A DNA stretch of 42,877 nucleotides from an uncultured cyanobacterium (lineage in GTDB: Bacteria > Cyanobacteriota > Cyanobacteriia > Cyanobacteriales > FACHB-T130), in NCBI GenBank assembly GCA_936920195.1, contig CAKZHE010000087.1, positions 1 to 42,877 on the forward strand, written 5' to 3'. Position numbers and translations under genes: made by a program. Each line of letters starts with the position of its first letter. Within the stretch, counting starts at the first letter, position 1. The notes beneath the pieces are model-generated. The model made no database searches. It was not told the origin of the DNA and saw only the letters and a program-made list of their open reading frames with translations. Shown piece by piece: positions 42,690-42,877 of this stretch.

Positions 42690-42877
42690 TTCAAAATTCA
42701 AAATTCAAAGTTCAAAATTGTCCTACTCCATACCTATTCCCCATTCACTAATTCCTCATTCCCCATTCACTAATTCCTCATTCCCCATTCCCCATTCCCC
42801 ATTCCCTATTCCCTATTCCCTATTCCCTATTCCCTATTCCCTGTTCCCTGTTCCCTTAATTCCCTGTTCCCTATTTT
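42690..42877. repeat. Heptamer repeat blocks at the right edge
   Basis: First ATTCAAA heptamers (about 42690-42718), then CATTCCC/CTATTCC and CCCTGTT heptamers to the end. The second set is the reverse complement of the GGGAACA/GGGAATA array at 7441-7530. No coding sequence. Confidence 0.85.

Overview
The window is a piece of a filamentous-type cyanobacterial chromosome. The evidence is the very frequent HIP1 octamer GCGATCGC on both strands, heptanucleotide tandem repeats, and cyanobacteria-specific families (a Psb34-like photosystem II assembly protein with an HLR1-type box, DUF2854, a group 2 sigma factor, a D-ribulose-kinase-like FGGY kinase, solo TnpB and dispersed palindromes). I cannot name the species. 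No rRNA, tRNA or CRISPR array was recognised.

Layout. 0.4-3.4 kb: pentapeptide-repeat protein, a membrane-anchored protein with a GspC/PilP-like C-terminus, and a Uma2 nuclease (+). 3.5-7.4 kb: MBL-fold hydrolase, aroC, and a translationally coupled TPR-membrane protein/FecR-like pair (-). 7.8-9.9 kb: FGGY kinase and a coupled small protein/HNH nuclease pair (+). 9.9-17.7 kb: a double M16 peptidase carrying an in-frame heptamer repeat, then gyrB interrupted by two inteins (-). 17.8-20.4 kb: a possible structured-RNA remnant and a type II restriction-modification pair (+), bordered by 91-bp MITEs. 20.7-22.9 kb: a broken small gene, miaA and a transglutaminase-like protein (+). 22.9-30.7 kb: on the minus strand, a PLP-dependent decarboxylase, a PaaK-like adenylating enzyme, four divergent paralogues resembling PixA/AidA inclusion-body proteins, then (after a MITE) a PspA/IM30-like protein and a membrane-anchored PstS-like protein. 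31-34.3 kb: isochorismatase-like hydrolase, small lipoprotein, group 2 sigma factor, and an HTH protein with a GrpE-like C-terminus. 34.5-38.9 kb: psb34-like gene, site-2 protease, DUF1361 protein, KirBac-type potassium channel and DUF2854 protein. 39-42.7 kb: two small conserved proteins, an intact solo TnpB element with IS608-like ends, a stand-alone response regulator and ctaB.

Housekeeping genes (aroC, gyrB, miaA, ctaB, sigma factor) alternate with accessory islands. The best candidate for an undescribed system is 24.8-30.7 kb: a decarboxylase and an acyl-adenylating enzyme transcribed ahead of four PixA/AidA-like paralogues, with a palindromic possible operator upstream. The second is the gyrB double intein. 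Its second intein sits in the TOPRIM DxD motif, starts with Ser, carries an XRE-type HTH and LAGLIDADG motifs, and has Lys where the penultimate His is expected. All family names come from reading the sequence by eye; no database search was run.
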